DNA from: UBA11663 sp049616325
Lineage (GTDB): Bacteria; Bacteroidota; Bacteroidia; Flavobacteriales_D; Sanyastnellaceae
Assembly: GCA_049616325.1 (NCBI GenBank)
Contig: JBMZHG010000019.1
Coordinates: 1 to 37,978 of the forward strand
DNA: 37,978 bases
Direction of reading: 5' to 3'
Of the stretch, positions 1 to 7,106 are shown one piece after another (within the stretch, counting starts at the first letter, position 1; each line of letters opens with the position of its first letter). A program made the translations under genes and the position numbers. The notes beneath the pieces are model-generated. The model made no database searches, had not been told where the DNA came from, and saw only the letters and a list, made by a program, of their open reading frames with translations.

Positions 1-9
1 ACGTAAGGG

Positions 10-552
10 TCAAGAGGAGCGTTCTCGGACCTTGCGGTAGAGACGCACGGCCACGGTCAAGGCAACGGCCACGCCGAGGATGCCTGCGACGCCGCCCAGC
101 CACGAGACGCTGTCTTTGTACACGACGAGGAAGACCGCGGCGATGAGGATGACGGTCGGCACCTCGTTCAGGAGTCGGTAGCTCGTGGACGACCAGGGGG
201 CGTCGGAAGTTCGCAGGTGGGCCCAGATGCGGTGCCCGACCGCTTGGTACACGAGCAGCAGCGCAACGAAACCCAGTTTGACGTGAAGCCAGGGTTGGGC
301 GAGGTAGCCTGGGATGTGGTAGAGCATCCCGACGCCGAAAATCACAGCCAGGATCGAGGACGGCCACGTGATGGCAAGCCAGAGGCGGCGCTCCATGATC
401 CGGAATTGAGCAATCAGGGCGTCGCGGACGGGGCCTGGGGTTTGGTCTTGCGCCTCGCGGTGGTACACGAACAAGCGAAACATGTAAAACAACCCCGCGA
501 ACCACGTCACGACGAAAATGATGTGCAAGGCCTTGAGCAGGGTGTACGACAT
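10..552 (-). CDS. hemJ: Protoporphyrinogen IX oxidase, HemJ type (CopD-like membrane protein)
   Basis: This 180-residue protein matches the HemJ family, which oxidises protoporphyrinogen IX to protoporphyrin IX in haem synthesis in the inner membrane. Four or five hydrophobic helices fill the sequence. Family hallmarks seen are the early His (His10, in KALHIIFVVTWFAGL), the basic stretch RIMERRLW, and the PWLHVKL segment with its His and Lys. Length is normal for the family. The gene diverges from the thioesterase gene at 592, leaving 39 bases between the two start codons. The start is the ATG whose complement lies at 550-552. The family is known to bind haem through the conserved His; oxidase activity here is inferred from family membership. 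Confidence 0.85.
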   Translation of the reverse strand: MSYTLLKALHIIFVVTWFAGLFYMFRLFVYHREAQDQTPGPVRDALIAQFRIMERRLWLAITWPSSILAVIFGVGMLYHIPGYLAQPWLHVKLGFVALLLVYQAVGHRIWAHLRTSDAPWSSTSYRLLNEVPTVILIAAVFLVVYKDSVSWLGGVAGILGVAVALTVAVRLYRKVRERSS

Positions 553-591
553 TTGCAGAGCTTGAGCGTTTCAAGCACAAACATCGCCCAC

Positions 592-1104
592 ATGACCCAA
601 GTTCGCCATCCGCAAGACACGTTCAGCTCCACCGTGCGCATCGTGTTGCCCAACGACACCAACACGCTCGGCAATTTGATGGGCGGAAACTTGCTCCATT
701 GGATGGACATTGCTGCGGCAGTAAGTGCCAACCGGCATTGTCGCCGCGTGGTGGTGACCGCCGCGGTAAACAACGTGTCGTTTGACCGGCCCATCAAGTT
801 GGGCGACGTGGTTGTCATTGAATCGCAGGTGACGCGGTCGTTCAACTCTTCGATGGAAGTGTATTTGGAGGTGCTGGTGGAGAATTCCGCAAGTGGAGAA
901 CGTTGCCGATGCAACGAGGCGTACTACACATTTGTCGCAGTGGACCAGTTGGGCGCACCCATCTCCGTGCCTGAGCTCGCGCCGATTTCAGAAGCCGAGA
1001 AAAAACGGTACGACGGGGCACTGCGTCGTCGGCAGCTGAGGTTGATTTTGGCAGGAAAGTTGAAGCCCGAGGACGCCACGGAGCTCAAGGCGCTGTTCGA
1101 CTGA
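592..1104 (+). CDS. Acyl-CoA thioesterase, hotdog fold (YciA/Acot-like)
   Basis: This 170-residue single-hotdog protein resembles the YciA/BFIT acyl-CoA thioesterases, which hydrolyse acyl-CoA to free fatty acid and CoA in the cytoplasm. Motifs seen are PNDTNTLGNLMGGNLLHWMD (residues 20-39), holding the usual Asn/Asp pair and the GG turn, and the core strands around VNNVSFDRPIKLGDVV. The reading frame stays open upstream to 217, but that stretch runs antisense through hemJ, so I place the start at the ATG at 592. The last 20 bases overlap the end of the convergent glycosyltransferase gene. A weak -7-like element (GACATTTG, 548-555) lies upstream. The preferred acyl chain cannot be read from the sequence. 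Confidence 0.85.
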   Translation: MTQVRHPQDTFSSTVRIVLPNDTNTLGNLMGGNLLHWMDIAAAVSANRHCRRVVVTAAVNNVSFDRPIKLGDVVVIESQVTRSFNSSMEVYLEVLVENSASGERCRCNEAYYTFVAVDQLGAPISVPELAPISEAEKKRYDGALRRRQLRLILAGKLKPEDATELKALFD

Positions 1105-2128
1105 GGACGCGGCCAAGCCACCCAGCAACCTCGAAAGGGTTGACGCGCTGGCTGCAACGGTTGGGGTGGTCGGCGTCTTGGGAGCGCGTGTGCCGGCAAG
1201 TTGCCCCGTGCTTGGAGCATGGCCGGTGGGGGTCGGAAACCTCAGGGAGAATGTTCACAGAGGCTGCATGCGGGCGGTAGCCCTCAAGGCCGAGCGTTGG
1301 GCGCGTGCAGCCCCAAACCGCCGCGACGGGCGTGCCCACTGCGGCGGCCAAGTGCATGGTGACGGTGTCTCCTGTGACGACGGCGTCCGCGAATCGCAAG
1401 GTGGACGCCGTGTCGGCGAGGGTTGTCGAGCCTCCGGCGATGGAAGTGACGTGGGCGTGGGCACGAGCGAATTGTTCCGCTCGGCCTCGCTCGGCCTCGC
1501 CACCCACCAAAATCGCTTCGCAGCCGTGTTGGATGGCAGCTTGAGTCGCCGCCTCAATCACGGCGTCGGACAGGTGCTTTCCCGGGTGGGACGAGGCCAA
1601 GCTGATCACCACGGTGCGCGATGCGTCGGCGGGAAGGTCCGGCACGCGCAGCGCACCCCAAGCCTCTTCGCCGCGGGCTTCCGGCAGGGGAGGAACGACC
1701 CCAAACGGACGAAGCACGTCAAAACACCGGTCAACAAACCCCCGCACGGGGCGGGAACGCCAGCCACGAATCTGTGTCCAGCGCGCCCAAGCTTGTTTGT
1801 CGACCTTCAACGTCAGCACGTCCAAGCTCCGAGCCAAAGACCGGGACCGGACGGTGCCGTGCAAGTCGAGCATGTAGTCGAATTCCCGGGCGCGCAGGGC
1901 GGGCAGAACCTCGCCGGTGCCGCGCTGAACCACGTGAAGTTCGTCCAGACCGCGGAGCAATTCGGCCGCAGGACGACACCGTTCGAGGCAGACCAAATCC
2001 ACGACGGCCTCCGTCCCGTACCGGGCCCGAAGCGCTGTCAAGACGGGTTGCAAGGCAACGATGTCCCCGAGGGCGCTGAACCGCGCGATCAGGAATCGAG
2101 GTGCCGGAGCCGTGAGTTCGTGCGCCAC
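1085..2128 (-). CDS. Glycosyltransferase family 9 (heptosyltransferase-like)
   Basis: This 347-residue protein has the shape of ADP-heptose:LPS heptosyltransferases, which add heptose-like sugars to the lipopolysaccharide core on the cytoplasmic face of the inner membrane. The N-terminal strand and loop FLIARFSALGDIVALQPVL (residues 12-30) and the C-terminal GDTVTMHLAAAVGTPVAAVWG are the two family signatures. A Cys-rich tail (CSKHGATCRHT and a third Cys) is also seen in Bacteroidota members. The start codon is GTG, the complement of 2126-2128. It is supported by a perfect TACCTTTG promoter element that ends 4 bases upstream, so the mRNA may have no leader. The sugar donor and acceptor are not predictable from sequence alone. 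Confidence 0.85.
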   Translation of the reverse strand: MAHELTAPAPRFLIARFSALGDIVALQPVLTALRARYGTEAVVDLVCLERCRPAAELLRGLDELHVVQRGTGEVLPALRAREFDYMLDLHGTVRSRSLARSLDVLTLKVDKQAWARWTQIRGWRSRPVRGFVDRCFDVLRPFGVVPPLPEARGEEAWGALRVPDLPADASRTVVISLASSHPGKHLSDAVIEAATQAAIQHGCEAILVGGEAERGRAEQFARAHAHVTSIAGGSTTLADTASTLRFADAVVTGDTVTMHLAAAVGTPVAAVWGCTRPTLGLEGYRPHAASVNILPEVSDPHRPCSKHGATCRHTRSQDADHPNRCSQRVNPFEVAGWLGRVLSRTAP

Positions 2129-2132
2129 GTTT

Positions 2133-2140
2133 CAAAGGTA
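2133..2140 (-). promoter_or_regulatory. -7 promoter element TACCTTTG for the GT9 gene
   Basis: The minus strand reads TACCTTTG, a perfect match to the Bacteroidota -7 consensus TAnnTTTG. It is followed by AAAC and then the GTG start codon. With the usual spacing, transcription would begin at or next to the start codon. No clear -33 TTTG was found. Confidence 0.6.
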
Positions 2141-2150
2141 GTCCTCCACC

Positions 2151-2158
2151 TATCTTCG
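2151..2158 (+). promoter_or_regulatory. -7 promoter element TATCTTCG for tatD
   Basis: TATCTTCG fits TAnnTT(T/C)G and ends 7 bases before the tatD ATG. It lies back to back with the minus-strand element at 2133-2140, so this 37-base gap appears to hold two divergent promoters. Confidence 0.5.
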
Positions 2159-2165
2159 CAGCACC

Positions 2166-2969
2166 ATGTTTTTGGTTGACACGCACACGCACCTGTACCA
2201 GCCTGCATTCGATTCAGACCGCGACGAGGCTGTTGCCCGCTGCATCGAGGCTGGTGTCGATTTGATGCTGTTGCCCAACATCGACGTGGAGAGCATTCCG
2301 CGGGTCCACGGCATGCTGGACCGGTACCCTGGGAAGTGCCTTGGAATGATGGGGTTGCATCCGTGTCACGTGGAGCAGGGTTGGGAGACGGCCTTGGCTG
2401 AAATCGAAGAGGCCCTTCGTGCGCCTCGTGAAGACGCCCCCTGGGTGGCGGTGGGAGAGGTTGGCCTGGATCTGCATTGGGACACAAGCACGTTGGAAGC
2501 CCAAAAAGAAGCCCTTCGCACCCAACTGGGGTGGGCGAAGGAGTTGGGGCTTCCCGCAGTGATTCATGTGCGGAAGGCATTTGAGGAACTGTTCGAGGTG
2601 CTGGATGCCGAGGTCGACGACGCGTTGACGGGTGTCATTCATTGCTTTACGGGGGGAGTGGAAGAGGCGAAGCACGCCCTGACCTACCCCGGGTGGATGC
2701 TGGGCATCGGAGGAGTTGCGACCTACAAAAACGGGGGGCTGGATGCGGTTCTGCCTCACGTTCCCATGGACCGAATCGTGCTCGAGACCGACAGCCCTTA
2801 CCTCACTCCGGTGCCGCACCGGGGCAAGCGAAACGAGTCGAGTTACGTGCGTTTGGTCGCGGAGCGGGTTGCGGAGATCCAAGGTCTGAGCCTCGAAGAG
2901 GTGGCCGCACAGACGACGGCCAACGCGGCGCGGTTGTTCAAGTTGGATTCCAATTTGCTCGCGGGATGA
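2166..2969 (+). CDS. tatD: TatD family metal-dependent hydrolase / DNase
   Basis: This 267-residue protein is a TatD-family TIM-barrel hydrolase. Characterised members are Mg-dependent 3'-5' exonucleases acting on DNA or RNA. The metal ligands expected for the family are all visible: His7 and His9 in DTHTH, Glu98 in GEVGLD, His134 in VIHVRKAF, His159 in VIHCFTGG, and Asp209 in ETDSPYL. Length is normal. The TGA stop overlaps the possible ATG start of the asparaginase gene (ATGA), so the two genes are probably co-transcribed and translationally coupled. Biological substrate is inferred only from the family. Confidence 0.92.
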   Translation: MFLVDTHTHLYQPAFDSDRDEAVARCIEAGVDLMLLPNIDVESIPRVHGMLDRYPGKCLGMMGLHPCHVEQGWETALAEIEEALRAPREDAPWVAVGEVGLDLHWDTSTLEAQKEALRTQLGWAKELGLPAVIHVRKAFEELFEVLDAEVDDALTGVIHCFTGGVEEAKHALTYPGWMLGIGGVATYKNGGLDAVLPHVPMDRIVLETDSPYLTPVPHRGKRNESSYVRLVAERVAEIQGLSLEEVAAQTTANAARLFKLDSNLLAG

Positions 2970-4099
2970 CAGGCGTGAACGACATGAAATCGATCCTTGT
3001 CATTTACACTGGCGGTACGATTGGCATGGTGCGGGACAAGGTCAGCGGGGCTCTCGTGCCCCTCGATTTCAGCCAAGTTTCAAGGCACGTCCCCGAATTG
3101 GCGCACGCGGGAATCCGCGTCGAGGCCGTGTCGTTCGACGCCCCCATCGACAGCAGCGACGTGTCGCCTCGGCACTGGCGAAGTTTGGCCACCACCATGG
3201 CTGAATGCATGGACCGGTTCGACGGATTTGTCGTGCTTCACGGGACCGACACCATGGCGTATTCCGCCTCGGCCCTGAGTTTCATGCTCGAGGGGCTTCG
3301 CAAGCCGGTCATCTTCACAGGATCCCAACTTCCGATTGGAATTCCCCGTACGGATGGCCGGGAAAACTTGCTCAGCGCCTTGATGCTCGCTGCGCACGTC
3401 ACCGACGACGAGCCCACGATTCAGGAGGTGGCGGTGTATTTTGGGAACCACCTCTTCCGAGGAAACCGCACTCACAAGGAGAGCGCGATGAGTTTGAATG
3501 CGCTGATCAGCCCCAACCACCCTGCGCTGGTGGAGGTGGGCGTGGAATTCCAAATCAACCACTCCGCCCTTTGGCGCTCGAATTCTTCGCCGGCCTCGCC
3601 CTCTTCGCCATCCGTTTCGCCGCTCGGTTTGCAAGTGCATACGGGAATGCGGCAGGAGGTGGCCTGGGTGTCCCTTTTTCCAGGCATGCCCATGGATTGG
3701 CTGAAGCGTACCCTTGAATGGGAGGACCTCCGGGGGCTGGTGTTGGCGACGTTTGGAAGTGGGAACGCGCCTAGGTCGCAGGTGCTGCGCGACATTTTGA
3801 AAGAAGCCTCTGACCGCGGTGTTACGATGATCAACGTCACGCAATGTGGCCACGGTGGCGTTCATCCTGAACTCTACGCCACCAGCCACATGCTCGCCGG
3901 GTGTGGGGTCATTCCAGGCCGGGACATGACCACCGAAGCGGCGCTGACCAAGCTCATGCACGTGCTGGCCACGACAGACGATCCTGAAGCGATTCGGGAA
4001 CGCATGACCGCGAACTTGCGCGGCGAACTGACGCCCCACCTCGTGGCGCGCACGCAAGGTCACGGCCCCGCTGGGGCGGCGGGCTTGGACGGGGTTTGA
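2966..4099 (+). CDS. ansA: Type I (cytoplasmic) L-asparaginase
   Basis: This protein hydrolyses L-asparagine to aspartate and ammonia and belongs to the AnsA-type asparaginases. The nucleophile loop YTGGTIG (Thr15) and the second catalytic motif LHGTDTM (Thr94, Asp95) are intact, as is the GSQLPIG segment. There is no signal peptide, which fits the cytoplasmic enzyme. At 377 residues it is somewhat longer than the E. coli enzyme (338), partly because of a Ser/Pro-rich stretch (SNSSPASPSSPSVSPLG) near the middle. I chose the ATG at 2966, which overlaps the tatD stop. The ATG at 2984 (MKSILVIYTGG) is an equally good alternative and gives a more typical N-terminus. The much longer upstream frame is a shadow of tatD. 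Confidence 0.9.
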   Translation: MTGVNDMKSILVIYTGGTIGMVRDKVSGALVPLDFSQVSRHVPELAHAGIRVEAVSFDAPIDSSDVSPRHWRSLATTMAECMDRFDGFVVLHGTDTMAYSASALSFMLEGLRKPVIFTGSQLPIGIPRTDGRENLLSALMLAAHVTDDEPTIQEVAVYFGNHLFRGNRTHKESAMSLNALISPNHPALVEVGVEFQINHSALWRSNSSPASPSSPSVSPLGLQVHTGMRQEVAWVSLFPGMPMDWLKRTLEWEDLRGLVLATFGSGNAPRSQVLRDILKEASDRGVTMINVTQCGHGGVHPELYATSHMLAGCGVIPGRDMTTEAALTKLMHVLATTDDPEAIRERMTANLRGELTPHLVARTQGHGPAGAAGLDGV

Positions 4100-4277
4100 A
4101 TTCAAGACTTCGGGGTCGCGGTCCTCACTTGGGCACGATTTTGGCACCCCTCAAGCACATCCACGCATTTCTTTTGCGGGAGTCGTGGATTCTTGGGTAA
4201 TTTGCGGCGCCTAAGGGCGGGTGGGTTCCACATCGTGGCAACCCCTGGCACAAAGGCATTCTTTCCCAACGGGGAAA

Positions 4278-4362
4278 GGAGAGGTGGCCGAGCGGCTTAA
4301 GGCGCACGCCTGGAAAGCGTGTTGGGGGCAACCCCTCCAGGGTTCGAATCCCTGTCTCTCCG
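4278..4362 (+). tRNA. tRNA-Ser (anticodon GGA)
   Basis: The acceptor arm GGAGAGG (4278-4284) pairs with TCTCTCC (4355-4361), ending in a G-U pair, with G at the discriminator position. The D-arm TGGCCGAGCGG, anticodon stem CACGC/GCGTG with loop CTGGAAA, a long variable arm as in class II tRNAs, and the T-loop GGTTCGAATCC are all present. The anticodon is GGA at 4312-4314, which reads UCC/UCU. CCA is not encoded. The exbB gene starts only 35 bases downstream and no terminator lies between them. Confidence 0.97.
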
Positions 4363-4397
4363 CAGTGTTTAATTTCATTTTTCAACTTCAATTCGTC

Positions 4398-5258
4398 ATG
4401 AAGAATTTGTTCGCCCTCCTCGCAATTGCAGGGCTCGTGATGTTCGCAGCGCCACAAGTTGCGATGGCACAAGATGATGCAGCCACTGAGATGGCCGCAG
4501 ACATGTCCGCGGAAATTGATTCCGTTGTTGTGGATTCCGCAGCAGTGGATTCGGCTGCAGCTCCAGCTGCCGTTGAAGAGCCTGCTGCTCTCGCGCCTGA
4601 GCCCGTGGAAACGCGTGAAGTTTTGAGCTTCCACCAAACCGTGAAGAAGTACTTCATCGAAGGTGGTGCCACGTTCATGGCGTTCGTTTTGATCTGTTTG
4701 ATCCTCGGCCTCGCGTTGAGCATCGAGCGCATCATCTACCTCAACATGGCGACGACCAACACCGGAAAGCTCCTTGAAGGCATTGAGGGCGCACTCGGCA
4801 AGGGTACGGATGCGGCCAAGGAGGTTTGCCGCAACACCCGCGGCCCTGTGGCTTCAATCTTTTACCAAGGTCTCGACCGCAGCTCAGGCAGCTACGAGGA
4901 AGTAGCCAAGGCCATTGAAGATTACGGCAGTGTTGAAATGTCTAAGCTCGAGCGTGGTTTGAGCTGGATCAGCTTGTTCATCGCCTTGGCTCCGATGTTG
5001 GGCTTCATGGGTACGGTGATCGGGATGATCTCGGCCTTCGACAAGATTGCCGAAGCCAACACCATCAACGCTTCGATTGTGGCAGGTGGCATTAAGGTGG
5101 CCTTGATCACGACCGTATCCGGTTTGATTGTGGCCATCATCCTCCAAATCTTCTACAACTACATCCTGTCCAAGATTGACAGCATCGTGCTCGACATGGA
5201 AGAGGCCAGCATGGACCTCGTGGACTTGTTGTATAAGCGCAATCTCCAAGGAAAATAA
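4398..5258 (+). CDS. exbB: MotA/TolQ/ExbB proton channel family protein
   Basis: This 286-residue inner-membrane protein is the channel subunit of an ExbB/TolQ-type motor that uses the proton gradient to drive energy transfer across the periplasm. It starts with a signal-peptide-like segment ending near AMAQ, then a low-complexity periplasmic stretch rich in Ala, Asp and Glu (about residues 22-80). The core follows: one helix around residues 94-114, a large cytoplasmic loop, and two helices (ISLFIALAPMLGFMGTVIG and ALITTVSGLIVAIILQIF). Those last two hold the MLGFMGTV and TTVSGL motifs typical of the family. The ATG at 4398 is chosen because the longer frame runs back through tRNA-Ser. It heads an operon with the next three genes. 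Confidence 0.9.
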   Translation: MKNLFALLAIAGLVMFAAPQVAMAQDDAATEMAADMSAEIDSVVVDSAAVDSAAAPAAVEEPAALAPEPVETREVLSFHQTVKKYFIEGGATFMAFVLICLILGLALSIERIIYLNMATTNTGKLLEGIEGALGKGTDAAKEVCRNTRGPVASIFYQGLDRSSGSYEEVAKAIEDYGSVEMSKLERGLSWISLFIALAPMLGFMGTVIGMISAFDKIAEANTINASIVAGGIKVALITTVSGLIVAIILQIFYNYILSKIDSIVLDMEEASMDLVDLLYKRNLQGK

Positions 5259-5266
5259 TCTGCACC

Positions 5267-5734
5267 ATGGGAGACAAGACCATCAAAACGGTCCTGTCCG
5301 CTGTGCGGATGTTGGTCATCGTCGCCGGAGCCTTGCTTTGCGTGATGATCACTTCAAAAAGTGGAACGGACGAGACCTTCGTGGAGGGTCAGGAGCGCTA
5401 TGGAGCGCTGCTTGACAACCTCTTCTACATCATTTACGCAGTAGGCATCGCGTGCGGTGCGGCGGCTGTGTTGTTTGGACTTTACTTCTTCGCAACCAAC
5501 TTGAAGGCCAAAATGGGCACCCTCATCGGGATTGCCGGTTTCTTGGTCATCGGTCTGGTGAGCTTCTACGGCCTCGCGGATTCGACCGTGTTGCGCGCCT
5601 ACGAGGCGAGCGGCATCACCGTCACAGAGGGTGAGAGCATGTTCGCCGGCGGTGGGATGTACTTCGTGTACTTGCTCGGCCTCGTGGCCCTTGCATCCAT
5701 CGTGGTCGCGGAAGTGAACAAAGCAATCAAGTAA
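5267..5734 (+). CDS. Unknown four-helix membrane protein of the exbB-exbD operon
   Basis: I do not recognise a characterised family. The 155-residue protein has four hydrophobic segments, at about residues 10-28, 50-76, 84-105 and 127-147. The loop between the first two is acidic and polar (GTDETFVEGQERYG). A basic stretch (NLKAKMGT) links the second and third helices, suggesting a cytoplasmic turn there. It begins 8 bases after exbB and ends 5 bases before the first exbD gene, so it is embedded in the proton-channel operon. From position alone it could be an accessory or assembly subunit of that motor. The function is unknown. Confidence 0.8.
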   Translation: MGDKTIKTVLSAVRMLVIVAGALLCVMITSKSGTDETFVEGQERYGALLDNLFYIIYAVGIACGAAAVLFGLYFFATNLKAKMGTLIGIAGFLVIGLVSFYGLADSTVLRAYEASGITVTEGESMFAGGGMYFVYLLGLVALASIVVAEVNKAIK

Positions 5735-5739
5735 GGTCC

Positions 5740-6567
5740 ATGGCACGCCGCGAATTGCAAGAAATCAATGCAGGCTCGATGGCGGACATCGCGTTCTTGC
5801 TCCTGATCTTTTGGTTGGTGACCACCACCATCGATTCGGACGAGGGCATCAAGCGACAGCTCCCGCCGCCGGTTCCGCCCGACATTGACGTGCCGCAAGC
5901 CAAGGAACAGAACGTTTTCAACGTGAAGGTGAACTTCCTCGACCAGTTGTTGGTGGAGGGGGAACCCTTGGACTTGGACCAATTGAAGGACAAAGCAAAG
6001 AACTTCTTGATCGCCACCGGCGACGGAGTCATGTCACATACGGTCGGCCCCAAGACAATTGGCCGAAACCGCGACGTGGAGATGATTACCGGTGCCAACG
6101 GCAAGACCAACGCCGCGTTCCCAGAGCGCGAGTGGGTCCGAAAGTCGGAAGTGAAGCAACGCATCGCCGAGTACGAACAGTTTGTGGCCGCCGCGGACAC
6201 AGATCGGAAAAAGGATGCTTTAGGCAAAGTGTTGGACAGCTGGCGGGAGAAGCTCAACTCCATCGAATTGCTCGGTGGGGATTACAAGGAGCTCCCTTCC
6301 TCGGCTCTGATTTCCATGCAAAACGACAACAACACCACGTACGACACGTACCTCCAAGTGCAGAACGAACTGCAATCGGCGGTGAACGAGTTGCGCGATG
6401 AGTTGTCCGTTGAGAAGTTTGGAATGACGTACGGCCAGATGGAAGACATCTACGACCGCAACAAGGAAGACTCAAAGACGCTCCAAAAAATCACCGCCGT
6501 ACGCGCTGTGTACCCGCAACGAATTTCCGAAGCGGAGCCTCGCGACGCAAGCGCCAACTACTACTGA
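5740..6567 (+). CDS. exbD: ExbD/TolR-type biopolymer transport protein, long form
   Basis: This is the first of two adjacent ExbD/TolR proteins. Such proteins anchor in the inner membrane by one helix and work in the periplasm with ExbB. The single helix (ADIAFLLLIFWLVTTTI) lies near the N-terminus and carries the conserved Asp of the proton path. The strand IKRQLPPPVPPD follows. At 275 residues it is about twice the usual length of 130-150. The extra part (from about residue 100) is charged and partly coiled, with no recognised domain. It starts 5 bases after the preceding membrane-protein gene and ends 1 base before the next exbD gene. The extended domain may contact a partner specific to this operon, which is inference. 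Confidence 0.85.
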   Translation: MARRELQEINAGSMADIAFLLLIFWLVTTTIDSDEGIKRQLPPPVPPDIDVPQAKEQNVFNVKVNFLDQLLVEGEPLDLDQLKDKAKNFLIATGDGVMSHTVGPKTIGRNRDVEMITGANGKTNAAFPEREWVRKSEVKQRIAEYEQFVAAADTDRKKDALGKVLDSWREKLNSIELLGGDYKELPSSALISMQNDNNTTYDTYLQVQNELQSAVNELRDELSVEKFGMTYGQMEDIYDRNKEDSKTLQKITAVRAVYPQRISEAEPRDASANYY

Positions 6568-6568
6568 C

Positions 6569-7042
6569 ATGGGAAAGTTTCGCAAAGGAGGCAAGCGTGA
6601 GATGGGGGCGATTTCGACGGCATCGTTGCCTGACATCGTTTTCATGTTGCTGTTCTTCTTCATGGTCGCAACGGTGTTGCGTACCGAGGAAGAGAAGGTG
6701 CGTGTGATCCGTCCAGAGGCTTCCGAGCTCTACAAAATCGAGAAGAAGCACCTCATCCGCTACGTGAACATCGGTCCCCCGATGGACAAGCGTTATGGAA
6801 CGGAGCCTGTTGTGCAGTTGAACGACCAGTTTTCAAATACCGCGGTGATCCAAGATTGGATCGCCAAAGAGCGCACGACGTTGGCTGAAGCAGAGCAAAG
6901 CAAGATGTGGGTTTCCCTCAAAGTTGACAAAGACACAAAGATGGGTGTGGTGACGGAGGTGAAGCAGGAGCTTCGCAAGGCGTCCGCCCTCAAGGTGTTG
7001 TACTCGGCCTCAAGCCGAAAGCGCACGGGAAGCGAGGAATAA
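6569..7042 (+). CDS. exbD: ExbD/TolR-type biopolymer transport protein, short form
   Basis: This 157-residue second ExbD paralogue has a short basic N-terminus (MGKFRKGGKRE), then the helix LPDIVFMLLFFFMVATVL with the conserved Asp. The periplasmic domain ends in the usual VKQELRKASALKVLYS strand. The length fits the family. It is the last gene of the ExbB operon and is followed by a clear stem-loop terminator. Having one ExbB with two different ExbD proteins suggests a heteromeric motor, as in several Bacteroidota ExbBD systems. The cargo or outer-membrane partner is not encoded nearby. Confidence 0.88.
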   Translation: MGKFRKGGKREMGAISTASLPDIVFMLLFFFMVATVLRTEEEKVRVIRPEASELYKIEKKHLIRYVNIGPPMDKRYGTEPVVQLNDQFSNTAVIQDWIAKERTTLAEAEQSKMWVSLKVDKDTKMGVVTEVKQELRKASALKVLYSASSRKRTGSEE

Positions 7043-7066
7043 CCTCCTCGAACTGACGACGACTTG

Positions 7067-7095
7067 AAAAGCCCTGGCCTCGGCTGGGGCTTTTT
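7067..7095. terminator. Stem-loop terminator between exbD and the convergent dehydrogenase gene
   Basis: AAAAGCCC and GGGCTTTT form an 8-bp stem around a short loop, followed by T residues. The A-tract on the other side would give a T-tract on the minus strand, so it can serve both converging genes. Confidence 0.8.
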
Positions 7096-7106
7096 GCTTG
7101 TCGTTT

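Noticed and set aside
217..591. Upstream extension of the thioesterase reading frame
   Set aside because: It runs antisense through hemJ and gives no family-like sequence; the natural start is the ATG at 592.
1166..2179. Plus-strand frame of about 337 residues opposite the glycosyltransferase gene
   Set aside because: The minus-strand gene has clear family motifs, and the plus-strand translation looks like a shadow of it.
3080..4147. Minus-strand frame of about 355 residues opposite asparaginase
   Set aside because: No recognisable motif; it is a shadow of a G+C-rich gene on the other strand.
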